From contig NZ_WBWA01000020.1 of the NCBI RefSeq assembly GCF_008932295.1, positions 1 through 64,000 on the forward strand: a DNA stretch of 64,000 bases, read 5' to 3'. A program made the position numbers and the translations under genes. Below the pieces are notes generated by a model. That model worked only from the letters and a program-made list of their open reading frames with translations, was not told where the DNA came from and searched no databases. This DNA comes from Brucella tritici (GTDB taxonomy: Bacteria; Pseudomonadota; Alphaproteobacteria; Rhizobiales; Rhizobiaceae). Shown piece by piece: positions 37,769 through 47,573 of this stretch. How positions within the stretch are numbered: position 1 is the stretch's first letter; each line of letters starts with the position of its first letter.

Positions 37769-37791
37769 CGCATCACCATTTCTTCAACAAT

Positions 37792-38744
<953 letters not shown>

Positions 38745-41700
38745 ATGGCTTCCAAATCCAAGGCACAGAAGCTCGACCTTGAGGTTGAAAAGGCACTGGA
38801 ACAGGCACTCGATATCGATTTCGGTGACGATCTTGATATCGATATGGACTTGAGTGCATTCGATGATGGCTTCTCAGTCGATGATCTGGAAGAGCAGATT
38901 TCGCGCGCTGCTGAAGAGCTGGTTGCCGAACAGAAGACCAAAACAGTCGAGCCGACTGCCGTCTCTCCTGTCGAAACTGCTGCAAAAGTAGCCACCATTA
39001 CCACTGCTTCAGTGATTGCAACGCCTGCAGCGCCTCCGGTCCCGCCGGTCGTAAAAGCTGCCGGACCAGTTTCGCAAGCTACAGTCAGCGTTCAGCACAA
39101 GCCTGCCAACACATCGAAGGTCGCAACGCCTGCACCTGAACCTGTTGTCAGCAAGCCTGTTGCCGCTGCGCCTGTTGCGACCGCCGCCAACGTTGCATCC
39201 CCTACCTTCACGCCGGCAAACGATGATTCCCGCAGTGAAAAAGCGATTATCGCCGCTCCGCGCCGCGCGACCGAAAACTCCTCGAAGCTTTTCTGGACCA
39301 CAACTGCAATCAGCGTGCTATGGGCCGCTGGCGGCGTTGCACTGAGCAAGGCCATCAATCCCGATGTCTTCTCGACCTTGCAGGCCACCAAGGATTTCTT
39401 CACTTCACCTGCCGGTCTCGGCGTCGTCGCAGGCGTTGCACTGCCAGTCGCAATGTTCTGGGGTTTCGCGCAACTCGTGAAGCGTGCGCAGGAAATGCAT
39501 ACGGCAGCGCGCAGCATGTCGGAAGCTGCCATGCGGCTGCTCCAGCCGGAAGCTGTATCCGGTGATCGCGTTTCGACCCTTGGACAGGCTGTGCGCCGCG
39601 AAGTCGCCGCCATGAACGAAGGCATCGAACGCACTTTGGCGCGGGCCGTCGAGTTGGAAACGCTCGTTCAGTCGGAAGTCAATCAGCTTGAACGCGCCTA
39701 TAGCGACAATGAAGTTCGTATCCGTTCGCTCGTTAGCGATCTCGGTAACGAACGCGAAGCGGTTGTCAGCCATGCCGAGCGTGTGCGTTCATCGATCTCT
39801 GGAGCGCATGAACAGCTTAAGGAAGAACTTTCGAGTGCTTCCAACATCATCCGCGACAATGTTCTCTCTGCATCGCAGCAGTTGAGCACCCTGCTCGGTG
39901 AATCCGGCGAGCGCCTGATCGGCAGCATCAACGAAAGCGGCGGCGCCATTGCCGAAGCCATCGAAACCCGTACCGGCGACATTGGCTCACGCATCACGAC
40001 TTCGGGTGAAGCCTTCGCAAATCTGCTCGATACACGCATTGCAACACTGGATGAGCAGTCGCGCACAGTATCGGACCGCCTGACGGAAGCTCTGGACGAA
40101 CGCACAACCGGCATTGCCAATCTGCTGGGCGGTGCAACGCAGTCCATGGTCAGCGAATTCGACACGCGTCTTGCCAACCTCGAAAGCACCCTTTCCGAGC
40201 GTGGCCGGTCGCTTCTATCCGAGTTCGAAGCGCGCGCGCATGCCCTCGACAGCAGCACTGAAAAGCTCAATGCAGCGCTCGAAACCCGTTCGCGCCAGAT
40301 CAACGAAAACCTCATCGCGCGTACTCGTGAAATCGCGGAAACCTTCTCCAGCGGTCGTACGTCTCTGAGCACGATGATTGACGAAACCAAGACGAAGATC
40401 GGCGAAGATCTGACCTCTATCGGTGAAAGCGTTGGCAATATTCTCGGCGAAAAGGCCAATGCCTTTGCAGGCAAGCTTGCTGAAAGCCGCGACGTACTTG
40501 CTGCGTCACTGGAAGGCGAAACGGAACGCGTTTCCTCTGTCATCCGCGGCCATGCCGATACGCTTGCTGCACGCACGAGCGACATCGAAAATGCGGTCAA
40601 TGCCAGTGCCTCTACCCTCAACTCGGTTGCCGACAATCATGCGGCAATTCTGGAAGAGCGGACAAACGCACTGCGCCAGACGATGGAAAGCCACTCAGCA
40701 TTGCTCGATACGAGCTTTGCAGACCACGCCCGCTCTCTGGAAGAACGAGCGACCACGCTTCACGGCGTCATCGCTGGCAATCAGGCCATGCTTGCTCAAC
40801 TGATGGATGAGCGTGCTGCTGCAATGCGCGATAACTTCAACGAAAACCGTGAAGTGCTTGCCCGCACCTTCGATGAACGCGTGAATTCGCTGCAGGCGCT
40901 TATCGCTGATAATCAGGACACGCTCGCACGCATTCTCGATGAACGCGCAAGCAGCATGAATGAATCCATTGGTGCTGGTCGCGACGCATTCGTCGCCGCC
41001 CTTGGCGAACACGTCCGTCAGGTCGAAGAGCGCACGAGTGGCCTCCACACTGTCCTGAACGATCACAACAATGCCCTCTCCGGCATTCTGGACGGACACG
41101 AACGCACTATTGAAACCCGTGCTACCGAAATCCGCTCGACTTTGAGCGACAGCACAGCATCACTGAGCCAGACGCTGCAGGATCACAGCGACATTCTGGA
41201 ACAGCGCACAACCAACCTGCACAATGCAATTGCCGACAGCAGCTCGACCATCAGCCGCGCTTTCGAAGGCCAGACAGGCATTATCGAAGAACGCACACAG
41301 ACGATGGAAAAAGCGCTCACCATCGGCGTCGACAATGTTCGTCGTGCGCTCGAACAGAGCGCTGGCATTGTTGCTGGCACGCTGCGTGAGAAGATTGGTG
41401 AAGCCGCGAGCACGCTTTCCGCTGAAGCAGCGAAGGCTGGTGAAGCGCTGGACGGTTTCGGCGAAGCATTCAGCGCCCGCCTGATCGACAACCTGTCTGG
41501 CACTGAGGCCCGTCTCGGCGACCGCGCCGATGCGATTGCCGGTCGTCTTGGCGAGATCGAAAGCCGCCTTACCGGCGAGCTCGGCTCGATCGAAGCCCGC
41601 ATTGCGAACACGGCAAGCAGGACGAGCGAAACACTTGCTGGCCATAGCGAAGCCTTTGCTGCGAGCGTTGCCGACAATCTGGCTGGCACCGAAACACGCC

Positions 41701-43607
41701 TCAACGAACGCGCCAGCGCCATCGCCAGCGGTCTTGAAGCAATCGAAAGCCGCCTCACCGGCGAACTTAGCTCGATTGAGGCCCGGATCGCAGATACGGC
41801 ATCCAAGACGAGCGAAACACTTGCCGGTCATAGCGAATCCTTCTCAGCCAGCGTTGCCGACAATCTCGCCGGTACCGAAACGCGCCTTGCAGAACGCGCA
41901 GATGCGATTGCAACCCGTCTCGGTGACATCGGTTCGCGCATCACGATGGAACTCGGCTCCGTCGAGGCACGTATCGCACAGGTAACCGACACGACGGCGG
42001 TTACGCTGGAAGAACGTACGCGCGAACTCAACGCCGTTCTCGCTGCCCGCTCTCAGGAAATCACCAAGATTCTCAACGATACGGCGGAACCGCTTGTACA
42101 GCGGCTTGCTGATAGCGGTCGTGGACTTGCACAGCAGCTTGAAGAAGCAACCCACGCTGCAACCGATAGGCTTCGTTCGGAAAATGCCGCTCTGGTCAAT
42201 GCCCTTGCAAGCCGCACAGCGGAAACGATTGCCGCCGTTCAGCAGGCCAAGGCCGGTCTTTCCGACAATGTCAGCGAACTGATCGACCGCCTTGCTATGT
42301 CAAACGGTGAACTGGGCAAGCTGATAGATGCTGCAACACGCAATCTCACCGATATCGACGGTCGCCTTGTCGACACAACGTCGAGCTTTGTTGAGAACAC
42401 CAATCGCGCGGCACAGATGTTCCAGGCTTCCACCGGTCTGATAGACGGCAATATCGGCACCTTGCGTGCCATCTCCGACAGCACGCTGTCGCAGATTGCA
42501 GACATCGCCGACCGCTTCGAAGAGCATGGAAAGGTTCTCTCTTCGGCTTCTGACATGATCAACACAGCCCAGAACGGCCTTGTCAGCACGCTTGAAGATC
42601 GCCATCAGGCACTCGACAAGCTGGCATCCGGTCTGGTCGAGAAGTCGGAAGGCGTAGAAAAGCTGATGCAGTCCTTCGAAGAGCTGGTGTCTTCTGCATT
42701 CCAGCGCGCCGAAGGCCAGACCCGTTCGTCTGCCGAAAAGATGCGCGAAAGCGTTTCGGAAATCGTCGAGCAGGCTGCACTGAAATTCTCTGCGGCAACC
42801 GACGATATCCGTCGCACGGCAAGCGAAATCCGCAACGAGCTCAACACGACCCGTGGCGAACTGAAGCGCGGCGTTCTCGACATGCCTGCCGAAGCCAAGG
42901 AAACCACGACTGCGATGCGCAAGGCTGTTAGCGAGCAGATCAACGCGCTCAAGGAATTGGCTGAAATCGTCAACAAATCCGGTCGTCTGGTCGATGTCGG
43001 CGAAAGCCGTGCAGATCGTCCGGTTTCGCGCCCGGCACCGGTAGCACCTCGCCCAGCTCCGGTTCAGGCGCCGGTAGCACAGGCAGATGTTGCAATCCGC
43101 CAGCGCGCCTATGATGCGCCGAAAATTCAGCTGGCTCCGACAGCCACGCAAGAAGAAAAGCCACGTGGATGGGTCTCAGATCTTCTCGCTCGCGCTTCCC
43201 GTGAGGAAGAAGAAGCAGCACAGCCAAAGGCTCAGCCGGCCGCGACGCCTCGTTCGCCAAGCCATGTCGTTGAATCGCTGAATTCGCTTTCGGTTGATAT
43301 CGCCCGCGCTATCGACCACGAAGCTTCGGTAGAACTTTGGGACCGTTATCGCCGCGGTGAGCGTAACGTCTTTACTCGCCGTCTCTATACGCTGAAGGGT
43401 CAGCAGACCTTTGACGATATCAAGCGTAAGTACCAGACGGATGGTGAATTCCGCCGCGCCGTTGACCGCTATATGGACGACTTCCAGCGTCTGCTTGAAG
43501 ATGTAGCTCGCAACGACCGTGACAACATGGTGACGCGGACTTACCTCACCTCGGACACTGGCAAGGTCTACACCATGCTTGCCCACGCAAGCGGTCGCCT
43601 TCGCTAA
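38745..43607 (+). CDS. Giant membrane-anchored coiled-coil protein (kinesin/apolipoprotein-like, Rhizobiales type)
   Basis: A 1620-residue protein of unknown role, commonly annotated 'kinesin-like' in Brucella although it has no motor domain. An acidic head (DIDFGDDLDIDMDLSAFDDG) and Ala/Pro/Val-rich linker precede two membrane helices (about 183-203 and 223-245). Then come about 1150 residues of near-continuous amphipathic helix built from 22-, 29- and 62-residue repeats, a Pro/Ala linker and a conserved C-terminal helical domain (about 1510-1620, LWDRYRRGERNVFTRRLYTL). Likely spans or scaffolds the envelope or divisome; this is inference. Terminators follow. Confidence 0.82.
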   Translation: MASKSKAQKLDLEVEKALEQALDIDFGDDLDIDMDLSAFDDGFSVDDLEEQISRAAEELVAEQKTKTVEPTAVSPVETAAKVATITTASVIATPAAPPVPPVVKAAGPVSQATVSVQHKPANTSKVATPAPEPVVSKPVAAAPVATAANVASPTFTPANDDSRSEKAIIAAPRRATENSSKLFWTTTAISVLWAAGGVALSKAINPDVFSTLQATKDFFTSPAGLGVVAGVALPVAMFWGFAQLVKRAQEMHTAARSMSEAAMRLLQPEAVSGDRVSTLGQAVRREVAAMNEGIERTLARAVELETLVQSEVNQLERAYSDNEVRIRSLVSDLGNEREAVVSHAERVRSSISGAHEQLKEELSSASNIIRDNVLSASQQLSTLLGESGERLIGSINESGGAIAEAIETRTGDIGSRITTSGEAFANLLDTRIATLDEQSRTVSDRLTEALDERTTGIANLLGGATQSMVSEFDTRLANLESTLSERGRSLLSEFEARAHALDSSTEKLNAALETRSRQINENLIARTREIAETFSSGRTSLSTMIDETKTKIGEDLTSIGESVGNILGEKANAFAGKLAESRDVLAASLEGETERVSSVIRGHADTLAARTSDIENAVNASASTLNSVADNHAAILEERTNALRQTMESHSALLDTSFADHARSLEERATTLHGVIAGNQAMLAQLMDERAAAMRDNFNENREVLARTFDERVNSLQALIADNQDTLARILDERASSMNESIGAGRDAFVAALGEHVRQVEERTSGLHTVLNDHNNALSGILDGHERTIETRATEIRSTLSDSTASLSQTLQDHSDILEQRTTNLHNAIADSSSTISRAFEGQTGIIEERTQTMEKALTIGVDNVRRALEQSAGIVAGTLREKIGEAASTLSAEAAKAGEALDGFGEAFSARLIDNLSGTEARLGDRADAIAGRLGEIESRLTGELGSIEARIANTASRTSETLAGHSEAFAASVADNLAGTETRLNERASAIASGLEAIESRLTGELSSIEARIADTASKTSETLAGHSESFSASVADNLAGTETRLAERADAIATRLGDIGSRITMELGSVEARIAQVTDTTAVTLEERTRELNAVLAARSQEITKILNDTAEPLVQRLADSGRGLAQQLEEATHAATDRLRSENAALVNALASRTAETIAAVQQAKAGLSDNVSELIDRLAMSNGELGKLIDAATRNLTDIDGRLVDTTSSFVENTNRAAQMFQASTGLIDGNIGTLRAISDSTLSQIADIADRFEEHGKVLSSASDMINTAQNGLVSTLEDRHQALDKLASGLVEKSEGVEKLMQSFEELVSSAFQRAEGQTRSSAEKMRESVSEIVEQAALKFSAATDDIRRTASEIRNELNTTRGELKRGVLDMPAEAKETTTAMRKAVSEQINALKELAEIVNKSGRLVDVGESRADRPVSRPAPVAPRPAPVQAPVAQADVAIRQRAYDAPKIQLAPTATQEEKPRGWVSDLLARASREEEEAAQPKAQPAATPRSPSHVVESLNSLSVDIARAIDHEASVELWDRYRRGERNVFTRRLYTLKGQQTFDDIKRKYQTDGEFRRAVDRYMDDFQRLLEDVARNDRDNMVTRTYLTSDTGKVYTMLAHASGRLR
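40806..41285 (+). repeat. Exact series of 22- and 29-residue coding repeats
   Basis: Residues 688-847 break into units of 22, 22, 29, 29, 29 and 29 residues, each opening with [DE]-x-R-[AVT] (DERAAAM, DERVNSL, DERASSM, EERTSGL, ETRATEI, EQRTTNL). 22 is the apolipoprotein period and 29 is 22+7. DNA identity is low, so these are old repeats. Confidence 0.75.
41487..41978 (+). repeat. 186-bp (62-residue) tandem coding repeat, 2.65 copies
   Basis: Units begin at 41487, 41673 and 41859, each with DNL[SA]GTE[AT]RL. The first two are complete and highly similar in DNA as well as protein (SRLTGEL.SIEARIA, SETLAGHSE), the third covers about 40 residues before diverging. The high DNA similarity suggests recent duplication or conversion. 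Confidence 0.85.
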
Positions 43608-43627
43608 GACCAGAACTCAAAGAAAAT

Positions 43628-43649
43628 GCGGCCTTCGGGCCGCGTTTTT
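43628..43649 (+). terminator. Terminator 1 after the coiled-coil gene
   Basis: gcggcc-ttcg-ggccgc stem-loop (stable tetraloop) followed by gttttt, 20 nt after the stop. Confidence 0.85.
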
Positions 43650-43690
43650 GTTCGTCTGGCAGAGATTACAACGGTTGGTTCCGTTCAAGA

Positions 43691-43724
43691 AAAAAGGTCG
43701 GCGCAACACGCCGACCTTTTTATT
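43691..43724. terminator. Bidirectional terminator before the Mla-like operon end
   Basis: aaaaaggtcggcg (43691-43703) pairs with cgccgacctttt (43709-43720), A and T runs on either side. It serves the leftward Mla operon and backs up the coiled-coil gene terminator. Confidence 0.88.
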
Positions 43725-43743
43725 ATTCTTATCTTGCCTCGGT

Positions 43744-44367
43744 TTAAAGCGCTGTCACTGTCCAGCTTACGATCTCGCTTGCAGTCCGTTCAAAGGCCGC
43801 ATCGAGCGCCTTCACATAGGCTGCATTTGTTGCACCGCTCACAGGAATAGCCGTACGGAACACACGGGTTGCACGGACTTCACCATTCTTGTCGTTCATC
43901 AGCTTGACGGCCAGTTCAACCACGGCGAGCTTAGGCGACGCATAGGCCTGAATTCCGAACATACGCAAATCAGTCAGGATCTGATAATTGATCGCCAGCC
44001 CATCTCCCGGACGACCAATTCCGCCAAACACGCCCGTATTTTCATAAGCCTGAACCAGACGTGACTGCACGATATTCGTCAGCCTGTCGCCCCATTGGGC
44101 GCCCTTCAGATATTCAATGGAGCCAGGTGCAGAGCTGACGACGATATTCTCGCTATCGAGCGCCTTTAGGGCCGTTGGTGTCGGAACCAGCAACTGTGTG
44201 CTCTTACGGCTTGGCGAAGATATGCCAGGTTGCGGTGCCGACAGATTGAACGTGTCAAGCGGTGTTGTCGTCCCGCAGCCAGCAAGGAGCAGGCCAATAA
44301 GAACAGGAACTGTGCGACGAGCGGCGCGAGGTGATCTCATCTCAATATGACTGACTCTGGAAATCAA
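43744..44367 (-). CDS. ABC-type transport auxiliary lipoprotein (PqiC/DUF330-like)
   Basis: A 207-residue outer-membrane or periplasmic lipoprotein that works with MCE transporters. The lipobox is LLLAGCG, with cleavage before the cysteine, followed by a TPLDTFNLSAPQ region. The best ribosome-binding site, GGAGG, stands 8 nt before a TTG at 44367 whose codon overlaps the mlaD stop (ATTGA), so translation is probably coupled; ATG 44340 is the alternative. Last gene of the operon. Confidence 0.82.
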   Translation of the reverse strand: MISRVSHIEMRSPRAARRTVPVLIGLLLAGCGTTTPLDTFNLSAPQPGISSPSRKSTQLLVPTPTALKALDSENIVVSSAPGSIEYLKGAQWGDRLTNIVQSRLVQAYENTGVFGGIGRPGDGLAINYQILTDLRMFGIQAYASPKLAVVELAVKLMNDKNGEVRATRVFRTAIPVSGATNAAYVKALDAAFERTASEIVSWTVTAL

Positions 44368-45359
44368 TGGCGTGTCCTCCCGTCATATTTCGGTACATTC
44401 CCCTGACCGCCGAAGATCAGGCGCTGGGGATTGCGCTCAAGATCAGTAATTGCCTGTTCTATGCGCTGTATGGAACGACGGCTGTCCACGACGACGGACT
44501 GCACATCACGCAATCCTTGTCCGGAAAACCGCTGCAGATTGTCTGCAATCGGCCCCAAACGCTTGTCGAGGTTGTCAGACGTTTGGCGGATGGATTCCAG
44601 CGTTGCCTTTGCTTGTGCAACAACCCCATCCTTGTCATCACTCGACAAGAGCTTGTCCGTCTTAGCCAGAATGTCATCGACGCGAACGGAAGCCGCGTTC
44701 AAGCGAGCCATCATGTCTTTTGCGTCAGTGACGATCTGGTTGATGTTTCCGGTGTTCTCGCCAAGCTCCTGAATGATATTGGCATTCTGCGCGAGTGCGT
44801 CTGTAAAAGTCTTCGTGTTATTGATTGTATCCGTCAGTGGTCCACGAGCATCCTTCACGAAGCCTTCCAGTTGACCGAGCACCGAATTTGCGCGTGCAGC
44901 GATATCCTGCGCGGTGGCAAGAAGATTGTTGACGGCTGACGGGTCGGCATCAATACGGGCAACAGTATCTTCTTTCGCAGCCTCGGTCAGAAGATTAGGC
45001 TCATCGAGGCGACCGCCCTTAAGTTCGATATAAGCCTGCCCCGTCAGCCCCTGAAAACCAAGGGTTGCTGCGGTTGAGCGGGTAATAGGCGTCGTCGCGT
45101 TAACGCGCGTTTTGACGATCACCATTTCTGGATTGGTCTCATCGAGATGCAACGCCCGAACATCGCCGACCTTGATGCCGTTGAACAGGACCTGACTTCC
45201 AATCGAAAGGCCGGTAACGGAACCCGGGATACGAACATCAAGCTCCAGAGAATCGCGCGCTTCCCCAAAACGGGCAATCCAGAACACGAATGCGAAAGCC
45301 AACAGGCTGACGATCAGCGTAAAGACACCCACCAGAACATAATTGGCTTTAGTTTCCAT
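44364..45359 (-). CDS. MlaD-like MCE-domain protein
   Basis: Periplasmic substrate-binding component of an Mla-type phospholipid transporter, anchored by one N-terminal helix (about 7-27). One MCE domain follows (DVRIPGSVTGLSIGSQVLFNGIKVGDV ... GLTGQAYIELKGG), then a long coiled coil (about 145-300), much longer than E. coli MlaD (183 residues), which could form a tunnel or bridge to the outer membrane. Sits 3 nt after the ATPase gene. Confidence 0.9.
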   Translation of the reverse strand: METKANYVLVGVFTLIVSLLAFAFVFWIARFGEARDSLELDVRIPGSVTGLSIGSQVLFNGIKVGDVRALHLDETNPEMVIVKTRVNATTPITRSTAATLGFQGLTGQAYIELKGGRLDEPNLLTEAAKEDTVARIDADPSAVNNLLATAQDIAARANSVLGQLEGFVKDARGPLTDTINNTKTFTDALAQNANIIQELGENTGNINQIVTDAKDMMARLNAASVRVDDILAKTDKLLSSDDKDGVVAQAKATLESIRQTSDNLDKRLGPIADNLQRFSGQGLRDVQSVVVDSRRSIQRIEQAITDLERNPQRLIFGGQGNVPKYDGRTRH

Positions 45360-45362
45360 ATC

Positions 45363-46226
45363 TTATCCAGTCTGCAAGCGGCTGCCGGGCCGCCGTCTCG
45401 TTGGCGCCGATGGATCAATCTGGCGCGCACGCTTGCCCCGAAAATAGGATTTAACCCACGGATCGTCTACCGTCAGCATGTCTTCAATAGTACCGCTGAC
45501 GAGTACCTTCTTGTTTCCAAGAACAGCAATCCGGTCGCAAATTGCAAAAAGACTATCGAGATCATGAGTGACCATATAGACGGTCAGACCCATCGTATCC
45601 CGCAGATTGGCAATCAGGTCGTCAAACTCTGCAGCACCAATAGGATCGAGACCCGACGTCGGCTCATCAAGAAACAGAATATCCGGGTCCAGTGCCAGAG
45701 CACGCGCGAGCGCGGCACGCTTGATCATGCCGCCGGAAAGTTCTGACGGAAACTTTTCTGCCGTATCAGGCTTCAAACCGACAAGATCGATTTTAAGGCG
45801 CGCCAGCTCGTCCATCAGTTTCGGTGACAGATCGAGATATTCGCGCATAGGGACCTGAATATTTTCAAGAACATTCAGTGCCGAAAACAGCGCCCCGTGC
45901 TGGAACAAGACGCCCATACGCATGTCGATGGACATTTTTTCCAGCTCATTCAGCTTATCGATATTGCGACCGAGAATCTCGATCTCACCCGACTGTTTCT
46001 TGTTGAGGCCGAGAATGGTCCGCATCAGCACGGATTTGCCGGATCCGGAAGGGCCGATGAAGCCCAGAACCTCACCCTGGTAAATCTCAAGCGACAACTT
46101 GTCGAGTACGGTCTGACGCCCAAACGAAACCGTCACGTCGCGCACCGAGATCATCGGTACGGCCGTCTGGCGATTATCTTCGTCCTGCGGTTGCGACCGG
46201 TGGTCGATGCCGTTCTTCATAACCAT
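45363..46226 (-). CDS. MlaF-like ABC transporter ATPase
   Basis: Energises the lipid transporter in the inner membrane. Walker A GPSGSGKSVL, signature LSGGMIKRAALARAL, Walker B ILFLDEPTSGLDP and the H-loop VTHDLDSL are all present; 287 residues. The MlaF-type LSGGM.KR signature is characteristic. Two ATGs (46226, 46220) can start it. Separated from mlaE by 111 bp and from mlaD by 3 nt. Confidence 0.93.
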   Translation of the reverse strand: MVMKNGIDHRSQPQDEDNRQTAVPMISVRDVTVSFGRQTVLDKLSLEIYQGEVLGFIGPSGSGKSVLMRTILGLNKKQSGEIEILGRNIDKLNELEKMSIDMRMGVLFQHGALFSALNVLENIQVPMREYLDLSPKLMDELARLKIDLVGLKPDTAEKFPSELSGGMIKRAALARALALDPDILFLDEPTSGLDPIGAAEFDDLIANLRDTMGLTVYMVTHDLDSLFAICDRIAVLGNKKVLVSGTIEDMLTVDDPWVKSYFRGKRARQIDPSAPTRRRPGSRLQTG

Positions 46227-46337
46227 TCTTTAACCGAGCTTGGCTTCGGACTGAACCGCTGAACACGATTGAGGGGTCAATTTTCTGTGCAACTGTGTCT
46301 CAAAGAACCCATTAAAAACAAAGAACATAAGTCGTTT

Positions 46338-47513
46338 CTAAAAATTAATTGCCGCATAGAACATTGCGAACAAACCATCCACGACAATAACCACAAAAAT
46401 TGCCTTCACAACGGAAGCAGTGACACGGCGACCCAGTGATTCTGCACTGCCACCGACCTTCATACCCTCTACCGAGGCGAGAATTCCGATAATCATGGCC
46501 ATGAACGGAGCCTTGATAAGACCAGCAAAATAAGTGTTCAAAGCAACCGCATCATGCAGGCGGCTGATGAAAGCATCCGGCGAAATATTGGAATAGAACC
46601 AGGCGACGCCACCTGCCCCGACCAGCGCTGCCAGGTCGGAAATGATAGTCAGCAATGGCAGCACTACAACCAGCGCTACCAGACGGGGAAAGACCAGAAC
46701 GCCCACCGGATTGAGGCCGATAACCGTCAGGGCATCCGTCTCCTCGCGCATTTTCATGGAACCGATTTCGGCTGTGATCGCACTGCCAGAACGACCGGCG
46801 ATCATGATGGCTGTCAGAAGAACTCCAAGTTCACGCAGCACCAGAATGCCGACCAGATCGACGACAAAGATTTCAGCACCGAAATAGCGCAACTGAAATG
46901 CGCCCTGCTGGGCGATGATCGCGCCAACGATCGTCGACATCAGAATGATGATGGGAATCGCGCCGACGCCCATGCGATCCATCTGCGTAACGATGGCAGC
47001 AATGGGAATGCCGCTCCCGCGTCCATATTTCAGCTGGGCTCCACGGATCGTCGCCCCAAGGATATGCATGGCCATCTTGAAGTCGTTACCCATAGAGATA
47101 ACGCCACCGCCAAGCGCGGACAGAAACGAAACGAAAAAGAACGGCTTTTTCTGGCGTGGAATATCCAGAGTGCGCTCGACAGCCTGCCTCACTTCCTCCA
47201 TCAGAGGAAGCCAGGATTGACGCACGCCTTCAAGCTGCGCGTCTGCGCTCTTTGCAACAAGCCGCTGCCGCAAGCGTTCAATCAGCCAGGCACCCGCCGT
47301 ATCAAGACCGGATACGCCAGAAACATCAATAACTGTCGCTTTGTGCGCGTCCGCTTTCTCAAGGTCACGCATCTTGTCGTCGACAAGATTGACACTCTGC
47401 GACACCCAGCGACCGCTCAGCCGAATATGGCGTGCACCGTCCTGCTCCGTCAGATCAATCTTCGGCGCAGGATTATCGGTAGCTCTTGCTTTGTCGGCAG
47501 TGTCGGTCAACAT
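46338..47513 (-). CDS. MlaE-like permease with N-terminal STAS domain
   Basis: Inner-membrane permease of the Mla-type transporter. Residues about 1-120 form a STAS domain ([21 protein letters not shown]), as MlaB does separately in E. coli, so MlaB is fused here. The rest has about five helices with the MlaE signature [30 protein letters not shown] (E-loop coupling to the ATPase). 391 residues. First gene of mlaE-F-D-lipoprotein; divergent from the epimerase gene. Confidence 0.92.
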   Translation of the reverse strand: [391 protein letters not shown]

Positions 47514-47573
47514 GGCCTACCTCATATACGAGTCGTTGAACGACCGAAATACTGCGTCCCAGAGGGCATATCT

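Noticed and set aside
39698..42155. Several long minus-strand frames in the coiled-coil gene
   Set aside because: Arise from repetitive sense codons; the plus-strand frame has the start signal, domains and terminator.
46554..47573. N-terminal 340 codons of a 666-codon plus-strand frame
   Set aside because: Antisense to mlaE; only the part from ATG 47574 matches a family (epimerase) and has a ribosome-binding site.
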